Shown here: piece by piece, positions 45,423 through 56,900 of the stretch
How positions within the stretch are numbered: the stretch's first letter is position 1
Layout of the letters: each line of letters begins with the position of its first letter
Source of the DNA: Hysterium pulicare CBS 123377
Lineage: Eukaryota > Ascomycota > Dothideomycetes > Hysteriales > Hysteriaceae
Direction of reading: 5' to 3'
DNA: 64,000 bases
NCBI GenBank assembly: GCA_000467715.1
Contig: AJFK01000317.1
Coordinates: 1-64,000, forward strand
Notes under the pieces: model-generated
Database searches by the model: none
The model's input: the letters and a program-made list of their open reading frames with translations, nothing else
What the model was told of the DNA's origin: nothing
Made by a program: the position numbers and the translations under genes

Positions 45423-48343
45423 ATGGCGCCCCACAAGGATACCATGTTCCGCTCGGCGGACATGTCCTTGACCCAGCTCTATATATCCAATGAGATAGGG
45501 CGTGAGGTCGTCTCTGGCCTTGGAGAACTAGGAGTCATGGACTTTCGAGACGTAAGTAGTTACCTCACTTTTCATGTATATCGTACAGAGCTTCTTCAAA
45601 GATGGATTTGGATGGATTTGAGGGCTGACTTGATTGCTTTTTGCTAGCTCAATTCCGAAACTACTGCCTTCCAACGAACCTATACCCAGGAGATCAGAAG
45701 ATTGGACAATGTGGAAAGACAACTTAGTATGTCTTGCTTTTTATTCGGAGAGATCTGGGCTGACGCAGAGTAGGGTACTTCCATGCGCAGATGGATAAAG
45801 CTAGTATTCCGATGAGGTCCATCTATGATTTCAACAATCCATTTACCTCTCCTTCCGCATCTGAAATCGACGAACTTGCAGATAAGAGTCAAAGCTTGGA
45901 GAACCGAATATCGTCTTTAAATGATAGCTATGAAACCTTGAAGAAGCGCGAAGTCGAACTTACGGAGTGGCGATGGGTTTTGAGGGAAGCGGGGGGGTTC
46001 TTTGATAGGGTAATGCTCATTGTAAACATTACGGACGTTGGAACACACTAACGTGAGATATAGGCTCGCGGTCAGACTGAAGAGATTCGTCAGTCTCTGG
46101 ACGACGACGATGCCCCTCTCCTACAGGATGTTGAGCAACACGGACAGGGCGACGCTGACCGATCCTTTTCGGTCATGAACATTGGATTCGTTGCAGGAGT
46201 CATTCCTCGAGAGCGTATTGCTGCCTTCGAACGAATTCTCTGGAGAACCCTGCGCGGAAACCTCTACATGAATCAGACCGAAATTCCGGAACCCATCATC
46301 AACCCAGTGAATAATGAGGAAATCAGCAAGAATGTCTTCATCATCTTCGCTCACGGTAAAGAGATTATTGCAAAGATTCGCAAGATCTCCGAGTCTCTGG
46401 GTGCGGATCTGTACAGCGTGGATGAAAATAGCGAGTTGCGTCGGGACCAAATCCGTGAGGTCAATACACGATTGAGCGATTTGGCAAGCGTTTTGAGGAA
46501 CACACAATCGACTCTTAATGCTGAGTTGACTGCTATCAGTCGCAATTTAGCAGCTTGGATGGTCATCATCAAGAAAGAGAAGGCGACGTATCAGACCTTG
46601 AACAAATTTTCGTACGACCATCAGCGAAAGACCCTTATCGCCGAAGCGTGGGCTCCCACCAATTCCCTTGGATTGATTAAGTCAACCCTCCAAGACGTCA
46701 ACGATAGAGCTGGTTTATCTGTTCCGACTATTGTAAATCAAGTTAAGACTACAAAGACCCCGCCCACCTACTTTAAGACCAACCGGTTCACACTCGCTTT
46801 CCAAACTATCATCGATGCTTATGGAACCATTAAATATCGCGAAGTTAATCCCGGTCTTCCCACGATCGTCACATTCCCCTTCCTTTTCGCCGTCATGTTT
46901 GGCGACTTTGGCCATGGTACAATTCTATTCCTCGCTGCTCTTGCTATGATTTACTTCGAGAACAAGCTCATGCGTAGCAAATTGGATGAACTCTTCTCCA
47001 TGATTTTTTACGGCCGGTATATCGTCCTGATGATGGGCATTTTCTCCATGTATACCGGACTCATCTACTGCGATGCCTTTTCCCTGGAGGTTCCTATTTT
47101 CAGGTCAATGTGGGAATGGAAAGATGGAGTCGGCCCAGAGGCAGAGCGAGCCAGCAACGATTACACATATCCGTTTGGCTTGGATTGGAGGTGGCATGGC
47201 ACCGACAATGACCTTCTCTTCACCAATAGTTACAAGATGAAGCTCAGTATACTGCTTGGTTGGGCTCACGTAAGCAATCTTGCTCATAAGAACTCGATGC
47301 ACACGTGCTAACAGACTTTAGATGACATTTTCCCTCATGTGGTCTCTGGTCAACGCGAGGTATTTCGCAACGCCCATCGACATCTGGGGCAACTTTGTCC
47401 CTGGTATGATCTTCTTCCAGTCAATCTTCGGGTATTTATCCTTCTCAATCGTCTACAAATGGTGCGTCGATTGGGTAAAGGCCAAACAAGATCCTCCCAG
47501 TCTCCTGAACATGCTCATCTACATGTTCTTGCAACCTGGTACTCTCGAAAACCCTGATGCACCACTCTACCGCGGACAAGCCACTGTTCAAGTCATCTTA
47601 CTGCTATTGGCTGTTTGTTGCGTCCCGATCCTACTCTTTTTGAAGCCATTTTATCTCCGGTACGAGCATAATAAGGCTCGGGCGATGGGTTACCGTGGCA
47701 TTGGTGAGAGCACTCGTGTCAGTGCACTTGATGATGACGATGATGAGGAAAGTCACACCTTGAACGGCGGGCGAGAAAGCTTTGGCGATGATGAGGATGG
47801 CATTGCGATGATCACTCAAGACATTGGGCATGGCGAAGAGCACGAGGAATTCGAGTTCTCTGAGGTTATGATTCACCAGGTCATTCATACCATTGGTAAG
47901 TGATGGACCCTTCTGTGTTCTTCTTGGCCACAGTAAGCGCTAATTATTGCAGAATTCTGTCTCAACTGTGTTTCTCACACTGCTTCCTATCTTCGACTAT
48001 GGGCCTTGTCGCTTGCTCATCAACGTCTTTCGATTGTGCTTTGGGACATGACTATGAAGAACGCCTTTGGTTTCACGGGCGTTGGAGGAGCGTTCATCAT
48101 GGTAGTTGTGTTCTACGGATGGTTCATGCTCACAATATCGGTGCTGTGCGTGATGGAAGGCACCAGTGCCATGTTGCACAGTTTGAGGTTGCATTGGGTC
48201 GAAGCCATGAGCAAGCACTTCCAAGGCGACGGTGTAAGTGTCCTGTTTTCTCACCACCCTCATCGAAATTACTAACGCAGCCATAGGTGCCATTCGAACC
48301 GTTTAGTTTCAAGGTCTTGTTAGAGGAGGATCCGGTAGAGTAA
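45423..48343 (+). CDS. VPH1: V-type H+-ATPase subunit a (Vph1-like)
   Basis: This is the membrane stator subunit of the V0 sector that forms the proton half-channels and acidifies the vacuole or Golgi. Seven exons (45423-45551, 45648-45726, 45774-46009, 46064-47269, 47322-47895, 47953-48233, 48287-48343) give 853 aa. The N-terminal cytosolic half starts [20 protein letters not shown] and continues [11 protein letters not shown]. The middle has [20 protein letters not shown] and [20 protein letters not shown]. Membrane motifs are [31 protein letters not shown] and [20 protein letters not shown]. In [12 protein letters not shown] the Arg at about 756 matches the essential proton-channel arginine (Arg735 in yeast Vph1). 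The last exon encodes only [19 protein letters not shown] single copy of subunit a is usual in filamentous fungi. Confidence 0.96.
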
Positions 48344-49610
48344 TTGTTTTCCCTCTTTAGATGCTCTGCCTCCATACACTATTTGCCATTTTTCATGGTG
48401 GCAGATAGTCTGTATATAGAACTGTAACAATGTATTACCATTGAGATTAATCGCGCGGGAGATGGCTTTGAGTGAAACATGTCAGCATGGCTGAGGCAGA
48501 TGTCTCAACTAGGCCGTATCGCCAATTGAACAGTGTATCCTGAGCTTTGGGTATCCAGCAGCCCGAAACAACCAAAAGATTGACTTTGATTTTGGGCAAA
48601 ATGGCGCGTGTCTGTGCTGCAATATGAGGTATTTAATAAATCCTCGAATGGGCTTTGTGTTGCTGAGGCATTCGAAGTGAGGGCGTCTGACGATGATCAA
48701 TGCTCGATGATAGTCGTGTCTGGGATCGGCGACTTCCATATGGCCATTCGCAAACGGCATATTGTCTTTCTTGACTTGATGAAGGCAAATCTTAAGTCTT
48801 TCGGAATCTTGAAAGTAGTTCCTTTCAAGTCTCGCACAAGATGCTTCGAATGATTCTAGATTCAGCAAACAACTCATTGCTAGTAGCGCCAGGCCGAGAA
48901 GGGCGAATAGAAGAGCAGCATTACTATCTCTGATGCGGCGATGGCGGTGAGATGTGGATTCAAGGTGCATCAAGCTTTCCCCAATGCTCGGCCCGTCCGT
49001 GGTGGGATCCAGGATGTGACGTCGTCTTGCCCGCTGATTCGATGCATGGCCAGCCCTGCAGAAGTGGCCGCCCCTCTAAACTAGTCAGAAACAGGATATT
49101 TGCGTCTCCAACTGCATATAAACCACCACTACCCCACGCTCACAGGCTGCTCCTCTGACGCCCAGAATCCTTCTTTTTGATTTTGGACATTGACCCTTGA
49201 GCTTCAGCTAAACAAACATGTCTTTCTCTGCTGCTAGGATCCCGACTTTCAAGTCTCAGGGCTTCAAGGAGAGGAGGTTCTCGACTACTAAAGATCCGAG
49301 TGAGAGTGGTGAGTGTTGCTCTACGTCTTGTGTTATTTGCTTTTTTAAACATGATGTGATGCATCTTGCATACGTCTGTCACGCTGCTATCAAATTTAGC
49401 TGGGATGAAATCCAGTTGAGCATGGAGAAAGCAACACAAGCTTCTCAATTATCTTGTCTCATAGCTTGCATTTGCTTTCTTTCCCTGGGGCAGCAATCTA
49501 CATGTATGCATAGGTAGTCTTGTACCCCGCAATTCACTTCCTTTCTCTCTCTTCCCTCGTTTTGGATTGACCTTTTTTCTTTCTTGTCATCATACTTGTC
49601 CACGAAACCA
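48344..49610. other. Intergenic region and leader of the aminotransferase gene
   Basis: This holds the VPH1 3' flank, a possible small minus-strand gene (listed separately) and the aminotransferase leader. An ATG at 49218 opens a frame (MSFSAARIPTFKSQGFKERR...) that ends at a strong-looking donor GTGAGT at 49309. No acceptor before 49611 joins it in frame to the aminotransferase. It is therefore probably an upstream ORF in a spliced leader. The 90 nt before 49611 are very pyrimidine rich with no AG. Confidence 0.45.
48509..48970 (-). CDS. Possible small membrane protein, unsupported by homology
   Basis: A single open frame of 153 codons runs from the ATG at 48970. It has a short basic hydrophilic start (HLESTSHRHRRIRDSN), one clean hydrophobic span (AALLFALLGLALLAMSCLL) and a hydrophilic Cys- and His-containing tail. 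I recognise no family. The frame is intact and the topology is sensible, but it lies between two solid genes and could be chance. Confidence 0.3.
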   Translation of the reverse strand: MHLESTSHRHRRIRDSNAALLFALLGLALLAMSCLLNLESFEASCARLERNYFQDSERLKICLHQVKKDNMPFANGHMEVADPRHDYHRALIIVRRPHFECLSNTKPIRGFIKYLILQHRHAPFCPKSKSIFWLFRAAGYPKLRIHCSIGDTA

Positions 49611-51299
49611 ATGGAAGCACTAACGCGTCCCATCTCAGAACTCACCTCCAAGATCCACAGACAATTCCGCTCCTCTCACGAAGGCCACAAGCCACACGCT
49701 GGACTCGACCCCACTCGTGCCTCTACCGGTGTTGTCTGGACTTCTGAGCGTGCCTACGAGCATGGATATCTAGATAACCCCACTGCCTGGGCGAATCTGG
49801 GTCAAGGAGCTCCTGAAGTCGACGACGAAATCCAGGGATGCTTTCAGAGGCCCAAGGAGGTCGACATCACCTTGCATGGTAGAGAGTATGGACCAACGGC
49901 TGGAATCAAGCCCTTGAGAGAGGCCGTTGCGAAATTATACAACGAGCATCATAGGAGATGGAGGAAGAGTCAATACACTTGGTGAGTTTCGATTGGAGAA
50001 CATAAGCAAACAACCGAAACTCATTCTTGCACAGGGAGAATGTCTGCATCGTCCCAGGTGGGCGAGCTGGGTTGATCCGCATCGCAGCTGTCCTGGGTAA
50101 CTGCTACCTGGGATTCTTCATTCCAGGTGAGTCGACATCTTTGATCGATAATAACAGGTACTAAGAAGCATAGATTACACTGCATACAATGAGATGCTTT
50201 CGTTGTTCAAAAACGTACGCAGCACATTACGTTAATAAGGAAAAGTTACTGACACGTTATTAGATCGCGGCTATCCCCATCCCTCTCACCAAAGACGACA
50301 AATACCATATGCACCCGGACAAGATCGCCGAAGAAATAGCTCGAGGCACCTCCGTCATCCTCACCTCTAATCCTCGCAACCCGACTGGACAAATGGTCGT
50401 CAACCCTGAATTGGCTCAGATTCAAAACATCTGCCGAGACCGCGCAACTCTTATCATGGACGAGTTTTACTGCGTAAGCGCTCGAACTCCCTTAACCTCT
50501 CATCCATCACAGCCATCGAAAAGCTAATTAGTTGCTCAATCTAGGGCTACAACTACACAACCGACTGCGACGGCAGCGTCATCTCCGCCGCCGACAACGT
50601 CGAAGATGTAGATGAAGACGACGTCCTCATCATCGACGGCTTGACCAAACGCTTCCGCCTCCCCGGCTGGCGCGTCGCCTGGGTTCTCGGCCCCAAAGAG
50701 TTCATAAAAGCCATCGGGTCGTGCGGCTCCTATCTCGACGGCGGCACCAACGTGCCTTTCCAAGAAGCCGCCATCGAAATGCTCTCACCACCACGCGTCC
50801 GCAACGAAATGAAAGCCCTCCAAACGCATTTCCGCATGAAGCGAGACTACGTCATCGAGCGACTCAGCAAGATGGGGTTTACGTTCCCCTTTCTCCCAAA
50901 CTCGACGTTCTATCTCTGGTTGGATTTGAGCGAGTTGCCCGAGAGTATCAACGACGGGTTGAATTTCTTCTCGGCATGTCTTGTGGAGAAGGTCATTGTA
51001 GTGCCTGGGATCTTCTTTGACTTGAACCCGAGTAAGAGGAGGGATCTGTTTGATTCGCCGTGTCATCATTACGTGAGGTTGAGCTATGGTCCTAGGATGG
51101 ATGTGCTGGTTAAGGGCATGGATGCTATTGAAAGGATTATCAAGAAGTAAGTACCCTTTTCTTTTCCCCCTTTGTTCCTACTACTTCCCTCGTTCGCTTC
51201 TTTGATATGGGGATTCGGTTGGATCTGAGCTGACTTTACTACAGACATACAGAGGATCCGCAGCACAAGAACCAGATGAGACCACGCGGTGGCGCTTAG
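49611..51299 (+). CDS. PLP-dependent class I/II aminotransferase
   Basis: This is a fold-type I aminotransferase with a likely amino acid substrate. I read six coding exons starting at the ATG at 49611 (MEALTRPISELTSKIHRQ), with introns near 49982-50035, 50129-50173, 50218-50264, 50475-50545 and 51149-51244. Conserved parts include ANLGQGAPEVDDEIQGCF, GREYGPTAGIKPLREAVAKL, CIVPGGRAGLIRIAAVLGN, TSNPRNPTGQ (binds the substrate carboxylate) and LIMDEFYCGYNY (Asp and Tyr contact PLP). The Schiff-base lysine is in DGLTKRFRLPGWRVAW, and HHYVRLSYGP carries the conserved C-terminal Arg. The last exon (KHTEDPQHKNQMRPRGGA) is short. No targeting signal is evident with this start. The leader appears to contain a spliced upstream ORF. 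The exact substrate cannot be stated. Confidence 0.9.
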
Positions 51300-51895
51300 C
51301 CGTAGACTAGAGAACGGGTGCTGCGGTGACGACGTTACTATAGAGGTATAGAGTGTGGTTGGAACGCTAGTGTTGCATCTAGCTATGCAATCTTTCCACG
51401 TCTGACGTGCATGCCAGAAAGCGAGCACTTCTCTTGTATCTTGGCCAGGGGTTCTGGGGTTAGGGTGTATGATAGAGTGGGAGGAAAACGGTACACAGTA
51501 CTTTTCTTTTGTCTTTCCGGGACTATTGATAGATAGATTCCCTTATACCGAAATGGTATGAAAATTGCTTTTCCCTGGTTATTCTACAGTGTTCATATTT
51601 ATCATTGAAAGAGTCACCCTCAGAAGTGACCCATCTCCCACTCAATTTGCCTAGCTTTTATGGGATTTGATGCCTTAAATTGCTTCAATTCTTCTGAGTG
51701 TCCCAACTTCGTCCCCGGAAGCTAAATCTCAATGATGAGAAAAGATGTGACACTATAGCTGTTCAGGAACCACATTCAACCACAACCGACCCCAAAGCGT
51801 TCCAAAAACACCTTGTCCCTCGAGTGCAAAATGATACGCATTCCCAACGATAGTGTGGCCATCTCTCTCTGTCTCTATTTTAAAAATTAGTTAAA
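51300..51895. other. Convergent intergenic region
   Basis: This holds the 3' flanks of the aminotransferase (plus) and the Srp40-like gene (minus). It is AT rich near 51540-51620. No gene is seen. Confidence 0.5.
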
Positions 51896-53455
51896 TCAGT
51901 CATCGAATTTGATGCCCTTCCCGCCCGTCGTATCGATCATCCCTCCTCTATACGCACCCCTCTTCTTCTTATTTTTCTCTTTGGTAAAACCTTTCCCTTT
52001 CGTCACCACTAAGTCGTTGTACGCTCGGTCGGCGTAGTCGTAGCTGACATAGTCGTTGCTGGCGAATTTAGGGTCTACGGCTTGGTCTTTTGGGATGCGG
52101 CTGAAAGGGGTAGAAGTAGCTTTGGTGCGCTTATTCGAGGGCAGTTGAGAGGAAGATTCCGAGGAGCTGGTTGCTTGGGGTGGTGCTGGTCGTTTGCGTT
52201 TGTTTGCGATTGTTGGCTTTGGGGTGGGTTCGTCGGGGAGAGTGGCGCTGGAGGAGGCGGAGTTTTTGCGGGTTGGTTTCTTGTCGGAGTCGGAATCTGA
52301 ATCCGAGGAGGATGAAGAGGAAGAAGAGTCTGATGAGGACTCGGATGATGAGGCTGGAAGAGCCTTGTTGGCTGGTGCGGATGAATCGCTGTCTGAGTCG
52401 CTTGACGAATCAGAGTCATCTGAGGACGCCGGAAGAGCTTTCTTAGCTGGCGCGGAGCTTGAATCGCTGTCCGAGTCGCTTGAAGAATCGGAATCGTCTG
52501 AGGAGGCTGGAAGTGCCTTTTGGGCTGGCGCGGAGCTTGCATCACTGTCCGAGTCACTCGATGATGACGAGGACGAGGACGAAGAAGCAGGAAGCGCCTT
52601 CTTTGCTGGTGTTGAACTGTGGCTGTCTGAATCGCTGGATGAAGACGAAGAGGATTTGGCTTGTTTGGCCTTCTTAGCGGGTGATGGTTCGGCCTCAGAT
52701 TCTGAGTCTGAGCTTGATGAGGAACTGTCTGAACTTGATATTTTTCCAGAACTCGAGGAGCTAGAAGATGAAGCTGTTTTCCGCTTGAGCTGTTTAGTAG
52801 CTGGCTTCACATCTTCTGCAGAGGACGATGGTGGTGTAGCCTTTGTTTCGCTAGCGTCAGACTCGCTGGAAGAGTCGTTGCTGCTCTCGTCGGCGCTGCT
52901 ATCGTCCGAGCTGGCCTCTGAAGAGCTGACATCCCTCTCCTTGGGCTCGGATTTCGTCTTAGACCCCTTTACAGAATTTTCCTCGTCATCACTGCTGCCG
53001 GAATCGCTGGAGCTACTACTCTTATCCTCGCTAGCACTGTCCGATTGTGCCTTGGACTTCTCTTTCTCTGCTTTAGCTTTATCGTTCTCTTCTCGAGCAG
53101 CCTTTGTAAACTCGTTGTCCTTTCCTGGACCTTCCAGCCACTGTCTGAATAGATTTGACAAGCCCGGATATCCATGTGCAGTATTCCTCCATGTAATAGG
53201 TATGGTCATGCCGTCTACAGCTTCCCGTTGTCGGGTCTCGACTTCGAAAGCTCGCGCGGCTTTCGCGTAGCCATGTTGGTGGAGGAAATTGCACACCAAT
53301 TCCATAACAGGAGCAGGCGCTTGGCCGTATTTTAACATTTTCCGATTGAGCTTCGAGGGTTTCTTTTCACGAATGCCTTCAGCGATTAATCTTGCCTGAA
53401 GTGCTTTTTTCTGCTCTTTATTGCCGCGAGCACGCAGCTTCTTGTTGCTCGTCAT
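51896..53455 (-). CDS. SRP40: Nopp140/Srp40-like nucleolar phosphoprotein
   Basis: The family is a nucleolar chaperone for snoRNPs and RNA polymerase I, heavily phosphorylated by CK2. This is a single exon of 519 aa from the ATG at 53455 (MTSNKKLRARGNKEQKKALQ). The frame continues open to 53560, but that part looks like leader. A LisH-like motif lies near the N-terminus (VMELVCNFLHQHGYAKAARA), as in vertebrate Nopp140. The centre is a long Ser/Asp/Glu tract alternating with Lys-Ala-Pro segments, including near-identical tandem units of about 26 residues. The C-terminus is the conserved SRP40 domain: PFSRIPKDQAVDPKFASNDY followed by AYNDLVVTKGKGFTKEKNKK and KKRGAYRGGMIDT. It is divergent from SEC3. 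Confidence 0.93.
   Translation of the reverse strand: MTSNKKLRARGNKEQKKALQARLIAEGIREKKPSKLNRKMLKYGQAPAPVMELVCNFLHQHGYAKAARAFEVETRQREAVDGMTIPITWRNTAHGYPGLSNLFRQWLEGPGKDNEFTKAAREENDKAKAEKEKSKAQSDSASEDKSSSSSDSGSSDDEENSVKGSKTKSEPKERDVSSSEASSDDSSADESSNDSSSESDASETKATPPSSSAEDVKPATKQLKRKTASSSSSSSSGKISSSDSSSSSSDSESEAEPSPAKKAKQAKSSSSSSSDSDSHSSTPAKKALPASSSSSSSSSSDSDSDASSAPAQKALPASSDDSDSSSDSDSDSSSAPAKKALPASSDDSDSSSDSDSDSSAPANKALPASSSESSSDSSSSSSSSDSDSDSDKKPTRKNSASSSATLPDEPTPKPTIANKRKRPAPPQATSSSESSSQLPSNKRTKATSTPFSRIPKDQAVDPKFASNDYVSYDYADRAYNDLVVTKGKGFTKEKNKKKRGAYRGGMIDTTGGKGIKFDD
52351..52610 (-). repeat. Tandem coding repeat in SRP40-like gene
   Basis: At least three units of about 75-81 nt encode ALPASSDDSDSSSDSDSDSS followed by SAPAKK with small changes. 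Two units are nearly identical at DNA level, which suggests recent expansion or contraction. The unit count may vary between strains. Confidence 0.8.
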
Positions 53456-53943
53456 GTTGGACAACGGACGAGGGAAGCGTGGTGGTGGAGAAGCTCGCGA
53501 TAGCTGCGTGGTGTTGAAGAAAAAAAGCTGAAGTGTGCGGATAAATTTCAGCCTCATCATCGCGGGCAGTCCAACGCTAAACCTTGTTCGGCCACTAACC
53601 CCCGACTCGACCGTGGACCACGTCTGAGCGTCTCATATACGGATCCGATCCCACTACAAGCTATTAATCAATTCTCTATACCGTCTTCCACTCCTCTGAA
53701 AGCGACTTGTACAACATCCTCCCCGTGACGGTGATTCCTGGTGATTTCCTTTTGCCAGTCGCCCCTTCTTGCTGCGTTCGGCCCGTCATTCTTGTCGTCG
53801 CCCTCGTATTCCCATGGCCACTTGTTCTGGACTCCATTTACAGAGATGATCGGATCCAACCCTCGGTCTATATACTACTCCAACTTCTATATCCTCAGAC
53901 AACTGGGTGTTGGAGGTGGTGAGCTTTATTAAACAGCGACAAG
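53456..53943. promoter_or_regulatory. Bidirectional promoter SRP40-like / SEC3
   Basis: The 488 bp between the divergent start codons hold both promoters and leaders. Short frames on both strands are contradictory. The sequence TATATACTAC lies about 70 bp before the SEC3 start. Confidence 0.5.
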
Positions 53944-56900
53944 ATGGATGGATACCCGCGATCGCGCAACCCGCCCAATGGAACAGCGAACGGTTCAAGA
54001 CCGAGCATGGAAGCAAGACGCCCGCCTGGAGCTCCCGGCTCTGGTGAGCTGCCTTCTTCAAGCAGCTCGACTACCCTTACAGGTGGAATGACTCGTGCCG
54101 AGAGGTTTGAAGATGAACGCAAGAGAATCTCGGACAGCTGTTTCGCGAAACTCGACACTAATGGATCACGTATGTCACCAGAGGATTCCTATATCTCTTA
54201 TATCTCTTCAAAGTCAACGCGCAGCATGCTGATAGACTCGTCGAAAGTTGCCGAGTCCTACATCACCCATATTCGCATTCAAGAGGATGCAGCGTACCCT
54301 CAAACACCGCCACCTCCAACCGCGAATCCGGCCAACAAAAAGCCTCGAGTCATCATAATCTCTGTCAGGAGTACTGGCAGAGTCCGTCTGCATAAAGCTC
54401 GAGAAAATGCCAACGGAAGCTTTTCGATTGGCAAGACATGGAACATGGAGGACCTGAGTGCAGTGGAATCGTTTTCCCACTCCGCGCCCACAAATGAAGA
54501 GGGAGCGCGGCGAAAGCAATGGGCTGGGGACGTTGGATTTATCGTCACAATTGCAAAGCCGTACTACTGGGAAGCTGGAACTGCCAAGGAGAAGGAATTC
54601 TTCATTGGTAGCATGGTCAAAATCTACAACAAATACACTCAAGGCAAAGTTCCACTTCTGTTGGGCTTCGACCAAAATGAACAAGATGTTTTATTGCGCC
54701 GACCATCTCCAAGACCAGGCCAACCAGGAAATGGACCACCGCCTCCTCGACCATCCCAATCGGGAGACACGAATCGCTCCTTTCCACCACCGCGATCTCC
54801 TGAACCGCCAGGTTTACGTCCCCAATCCGGCCCACGAAGTCGTCCCATGACCGGGGATGATGAGAGGAGACCACCACCTCTCCGGCAACCACCTTCACAA
54901 GGTCGACCGCCAGTTCCACCTTACATGCAGGGTGGAGATGGTCCAAGACAACCGAGGCCGCGACCGTCTATGGACAGAGACATGCGCCAACCCCCAAGTC
55001 GCGAACAAATGCGCCCGCCACCGGGACCAACACCACCACAGCTCCCACCATTCGCATCTCAACGGTTGACGCCACAATCATCACGATCCGAATTTGCAAA
55101 TCAACGGCCGAAAACTCCCGAAAGTGGAAGCATTTCGTCCATACCCTCAAGCTTACAGCCATCGCAAAGCCGAAGCGGGACTCCTGATGAGACCAGATCG
55201 TTTGAAGAGCCTCCTTTGGATGCTGCTGGCGCTGGTTTTGGTACCATGGATCAACGGAAGCTTAATGGATATCCCGCTCCTATGGGAAGAGATGGCTCGC
55301 CAAGAGGGCTCCGACCTGGTACCGCGCAGAGTAATGGCAGCTCAATTATATCACGGAATGATGAATTATTTTCGGGTGACCGACCACGCAACACTCCGCC
55401 AGAGCGCAGACGACCGCCAATGCTTTCTGCCCAATCAAGTGGGCAACGCAGTCTTGGAAACGACTCAAACGAAGACTTCCATACACCTTTACAGAGTCCT
55501 CCGCTCCCACTCCCAAAAATCGACAGAAGACCTTTAGATGCACCCCGAGGGCAACCTCCCCCTGGTGTCTTCACTCCTGACGAACCACCAGTTTCCAAGG
55601 CCATTCTCGAGCCTGAGCCACCCAAAGCGCCTGTTGAGACATCTGCACCCATATCAATAAAGTCCGCTGAACCTAAGCCGGTCGAACCACCAGCCCCGGA
55701 ACCAGAGGTTGCACTGCCTGTACAACCATTGTCTCCCACGGAAAGTGACGGGGAGCATCGGCCAGGACTAGGTCCGATGGTAAAAAAGAAGCCAACTGAA
55801 GTTGCAAACGTACTTCGAAAAGCAGCGTTTGCGTATAATGCTTTTAAGCCACGTGCTGGAGGCGCTGGGGACAAACTCCTTGCCAAAGAGTCACCCAAAC
55901 CGTCAACTGAGCCTGATGGTATAAGTGGCGTCGTGCCAGCACCGAAGCTACGTGGAACCTCAGATGCAGAGCTGGAAAAGAAAACCGAGCCCGAGAAAGC
56001 TATTCCAGATCGGTCGTCGAAGGAGAGACCGACAATTAGTACGGAAACTGTCCCCTCAGTCACTGTATCCAGTCCTATCTCTCCAACTCCCGTAACTCCA
56101 GTGGCGAATATGGAGTTTCCAAAGCCCCGTTCACCTAGTCCAGAGAAGAAAGCCCCTCAGCCGGAAGCAGAAGCCGAAAAACGACGCAAGAAGAGACGGT
56201 CGAATCAGCAGATGATCAACATTTCCAAGCTTGGAATTGACCCCAACATGCTTGACGACCGGGGGCTTGAATTCGAATCCCTCTTAGCCGATTTCGGATG
56301 GGGCAGCAGTGAACTTTCATCGAAGAACATCGAAGCCTTGGAAGCCGACATTAGACGAGAGATTGGTCGCGTGGAAGCTGGGAGCTGGCTTGGTCATTTG
56401 GAACAGAAGGATGACCGCGTTGAAGCTGTTGAGAAAATGCTCGATCGAGCAATTGCTGAATGTGATGATTTGGAAGGTCTGCTAACATTGTACAATGTAG
56501 AACTCAGCGTGGGTTTCCCATTTCATTTCGACTCTTCTGAAACGGCTCGATATATATCTCACCTTATACATGATACTGACGTCACGCTCAAACAGAGCCT
56601 GAATGATGATATCGCATTCATCGAAGCGCAGAGTCAAGGCCTTCAGGTCCAGACAGCTAATCAGAAACTGCTCGAGACGGAGTTACAGCACCTGGTGGAC
56701 ACTATATCCATCACTCCTACTCAGCTGGAGCCCCTGCGACGTGCACCAATTGGTAAAGTTGTTGGTCTTAAAGCGATTGAGGCATCTCTACTCTTGCTTT
56801 ACAAGGCCTTGGTCACTATTGACCCTAATCTTGCTCAAGGTGGTCGAACAAGCACTGTCGATGACGTGTCGAAATTCGCAAATGCTACTGGGTTCGCTAA

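Noticed and set aside
52194-53270. 358-codon plus-strand Glu/Ser-rich frame
   Set aside because: It is the antisense of the Ser/Asp tracts of the SRP40-like gene; the minus strand has the LisH-like and SRP40 motifs.
55251-56063. 270-codon minus-strand frame in SEC3
   Set aside because: Antisense shadow of the proline-rich linker of Sec3.
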